Source: a virus. From it: a DNA stretch of 22,413 bases. The notes beneath the pieces are model-generated. The model was not told the origin of the DNA. It made no database searches and saw nothing but the letters and a program-made list of their open reading frames with translations. The translations under genes and the position numbers were made by a program. Positions 21,996-22,413 of this stretch are shown piece after piece (the stretch's first letter is position 1; the number at the start of each line of letters is the position of its first letter). The DNA is taken from the IMG/VR virus record IMGVR_UViG_3300035698_001143, positions 1-22,413 of that record; one strand, given 5' to 3'.

Positions 21996-22120
21996 TTAGG
22001 TTCGCTTGCCGTTCAGGATTTCCGACACGCGGCCTAAGGCCCGCGCAATCTCGGCCTGCGAGGCGTGGGGGTAGACCCCCGGGCATACGTCCGGATTTCG
22101 TTCCGCCGGGCGGGCGTCAT
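21996..22120 (-). pseudogene. Small helix-turn-helix protein, frameshifted
   Basis: ATG 22120-22118 overlaps the upstream gene's stop (ATGA). The first frame reads MTPARRNEIRTYARG and runs out at TAG 22034-22036 after 28 codons. Shifting -1 at a GGGGG run (22076-22080) continues as VYPHASQAEIARALG then RVSEILNGKRT to TAA 21996-21998. SQAEIARALG...VSEILNGKR is a recognisable helix-turn-helix pattern, though the turn looks a few residues short. The combined product would have 41 residues. It may be a broken gene, a sequencing error in the G-run or a true frameshift. A Cro- or Xis-like regulator role is possible from size and place near palindromic sites; this is inference. Confidence 0.42.
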
Positions 22121-22413
22121 CTTGATGCTAGTGACCCGGCCCGGAGTGCCCGGGCGGCGGGCTGCTCGTCAGCCATCGCGCACATGCGTCCTACTAGCCC
22201 GGCTGCCGATTGCTGTAGCTCTGCGGTGGTCGGGGCGAGTTTCGCTTTAGCGGCGGCCCCAGCGGCGTCCCAAGCGGCGGCCCCAGCGGCGGCCCCAGCG
22301 GCGTCCCAAGCGGCGGCCCCAACGGCGGTCCAAGCGGCGTCCCTAGCGTCCCAAGCGGCGGCCCTAGCGTCCCAAGCGGCGTCCCTAGCGGCGTCCCAAG
22401 CGGCGTCCCTAGC
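22117..22413 (-). CDS. AAWDAARDAA-repeat protein, C-terminal part (5' end outside window)
   Basis: The minus-strand frame enters from the right edge and ends at TGA 22119-22117, giving 98 residues. The first 55 are Ala-rich repeats in four-residue steps such as AARDAAWDAA, later AAGAAAWDAA. The rest is TTAELQQSAAGLVGRMCAMADEQ-like and ends in SLASR. Proteins with AAWDAARDAA-type repeats are common in bacteria and phages, usually of unknown function; the four-step pattern with Trp, Asp and Arg suggests a long amphipathic helix or solenoid. Its stop overlaps the next start (ATGA), and a terminator lies further on, so it is the upstream member of a leftward operon. The opposite strand is also open across the repeats but lacks such support. 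Confidence 0.6.
   Translation of the reverse strand, partial: ARDAAWDAARDAAWDARAAAWDARDAAWTAVGAAAWDAAGAAAGAAAWDAAGAAAKAKLAPTTAELQQSAAGLVGRMCAMADEQPAARALRAGSLASR
22249..22413 (-). repeat. GC-rich tandem repeats, 9- and 12-bp units
   Basis: Units such as GCTTGGGACGCC (12 bp) and GCTTGGGAC (9 bp) run to the window edge. All steps are multiples of three, so the minus-strand coding frame is kept. Length variation between related phages is likely. Confidence 0.85.

Noticed and set aside
22065-22250. Short + strand frame near the right end
   Set aside because: It lies antisense to the leftward genes, has no ribosome site and matches nothing; the minus strand has an ATGA overlap and a terminator.
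22249-22413. CRISPR-like repeat array at the right edge
   Set aside because: Units are 9-12 bp, contiguous and without spacers, and they keep a coding frame with a recognisable amino-acid repeat.

Overview
The window is a GC-rich stretch of a tailed-phage genome (or prophage) with a podovirus-type virion module. All confident genes but two at the far right lie on the + strand, tightly packed with overlaps such as TAATG and TAGTG. The order resembles the T7 morphogenesis region in permuted form: endolysin, holin, small membrane protein, large terminase, portal, scaffold, major capsid protein, two tail-tube/nozzle proteins, a gp13-like (DUF2833/GNAT-like) protein, four internal-virion candidates and a 2050-residue ejection-type protein. 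High GC, a 3TM holin of the gene-transfer-agent type and a GH108 endolysin suggest an alphaproteobacterial host; this is inference, and no host gene is present.

Layout: 1-195 holds the tail of an unknown gene, a 12-bp tandem repeat and a strong terminator. 196-264 is a leader with a conserved motif. 265-3379 carries lysis and packaging genes. 3387-7925 is the head module, interrupted at 5595-5693 by a 41-bp near-perfect palindrome that shares CAAAACAGACACG with the lysis leader. 7989-11088 is the head-tail connection plus the gp13-like gene. 11140-20553 encodes the putative ejection apparatus. 20661-21551 is a likely virion structural gene ending in a strong terminator.

The right end (21552-22413) differs in character. 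Between a + strand terminator and a - strand terminator lies non-coding, locally AT-rich DNA with the 3' half of a tRNA-Thr(GGT) gene and three copies of a TCTGCCG-N5-CGGCAGA palindrome. Beyond it, a leftward operon encodes an AAWDAARDAA-repeat protein (cut by the window edge) and a small, apparently frameshifted helix-turn-helix protein. A tRNA 3' half ending at CCA but lacking a usable 5' half is the classic form of a phage attP. I therefore read this end as a candidate integration/regulation region of a temperate or formerly temperate podovirus. No integrase or full repressor is inside the window.

Most interesting: the attP-like tRNA fragment with its palindromes; the 41-bp operator-like palindrome before the scaffold gene; and the giant virion protein, which has a HEWAH zincin motif and four DDYxP motifs and in which I see no transglycosylase.
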